Shown: positions 48,468-48,725 of the stretch, in pieces | How positions within the stretch are numbered: position 1 is the first letter of the stretch | Layout of the letters: every line of letters begins with the position of its first letter | Assembly: GCA_903837355.1 (NCBI GenBank) | Contig: CAILUI010000029.1 | Location: 1 to 48,725, forward strand | Direction of reading: 5' to 3' | DNA: 48,725 bases | DNA from: an uncultured Victivallales bacterium | Lineage (GTDB): Bacteria > Verrucomicrobiota > Lentisphaeria > Oligosphaerales > JAFGRS01 | Made by a program: the position numbers and the translations under genes | The notes under the pieces: generated by a model | Database searches by the model: none | Told to the model about the DNA's origin: nothing | The model's input: only the letters and a program-made list of their open reading frames with translations

Positions 48468-48630
48468 CCCGCGCCAGACCGCCTCCTGTGAAACTCGACC
48501 TCAGTCGCGCGGGGGGCTCTGAGGTCGTGGCGGGTGCCCCCACCCGCCAGCCGCGTGAGGGCACGCGGCAGTACTCCCAAGCATAGTTTCATCCTGACAT
48601 GATCGGGCGGACACTGCGCCCCGCGGGGGC

Positions 48631-48716
48631 TGAAGGCGGAACGACGAACCTGGAGCCGTCTGGGTGACAGGTACTGGGCGTGCAGCCCCGCGTTCACGTG
48701 GTTCGCCGAGTCCGAC
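48631..48716. repeat. Intergenic repeat, copy 2
   Basis: Second copy of the 86-base unit, in the same orientation and 249 bases from the first. The left arm of the hairpin is changed (GGGGGC in place of the CCGCC arm), so only copy 1 can fold fully. It runs to within 9 bases of the window end. Confidence 0.85.
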
Positions 48717-48725
48717 CGCTCTGTA

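Larger units (their letters stand above)
48368..48725. other. Upstream intergenic region with repeats, no gene
   Basis: About 360 bases up to the window edge. It contains two copies of an 86-base repeat and a hairpin, described separately. In frame with the binding protein, the conceptual translation is Arg/Ser/Gly-rich and repeat-derived, so it is not counted as coding. Confidence 0.6.

Overview
This is a high-GC, gene-dense bacterial chromosome fragment. No rRNA, tRNA, phage or transposase gene is visible. The organism looks like a heterotroph of the Planctomycetota/Lentisphaerota/Verrucomicrobiota sphere or an allied phylum such as Armatimonadota. The signs are large secreted proteins of unknown function, an EF-hand secreted protein, a prepilin leader of the FTLIELLVVIAVIAILAAMLLPALA class, several uroporphyrinogen-decarboxylase-like (UroD) methyltransferase homologues scattered among glycosidase genes, a REC/Ser-Thr kinase fusion, and many small intergenic repeats. 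The phylum is an inference; there is no marker gene.

Layout. (1) 1-6000 is a decaying region. Two tandem paralogous secreted proteins (the first cut by the window edge) are followed by a truncated EF-hand leader, an esterase fused to a carboxylesterase stub, a second truncated copy of the same leader, an intact vapBC toxin-antitoxin pair with an apparently leaderless promoter, a frameshifted DUF523 gene and a chimeric pseudogene. (2) 6004-10420 holds a large secreted six-hairpin-type protein (minus), a small membrane protein and a sugar isomerase-like TIM barrel (both plus). (3) 10484-30800 is about 20 kb in which all fourteen genes lie on the minus strand: a yejF-yejE-yejB type peptide ABC importer in reversed order, an SGNH hydrolase, three large secreted or conserved unknowns, a REC-kinase fusion, a two-TM protein, a GH29 fucosidase, a GH127-type arabinofuranosidase, two UroD-like proteins and a helical secreted protein. 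(4) 31174-38820 has an MFS transporter, a DnaQ-like exonuclease, a glycyl radical enzyme without an activase, a secreted toroid/CBM-type protein and a third UroD-like gene of lower GC. (5) 38991-42411 has two secreted beta-rich proteins in an operon, behind a prepilin gene cut short by a palindromic repeat element. (6) 42680-48367 is a co-directional set: periplasmic metal-chelate/cobalamin-type binding protein, DUF364, XdhC, DUF364, XdhC-like, XdhC N-domain, TonB-like protein.

How the genes may work together. The middle of the window reads as a carbohydrate-scavenging locus: secreted glycosidases, sugar isomerase-like enzymes and MFS/ABC uptake. The UroD-like proteins sit between GH29 and GH127, where corrinoid-type demethylation of methylated sugars is a possible but unproven role. 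The most system-like unit is region 6: doubled DUF364 and tripled XdhC domains beside a chelate-binding protein and TonB, with no molybdenum hydroxylase in sight. It could be a dedicated metal or metal-cofactor acquisition and handling system.
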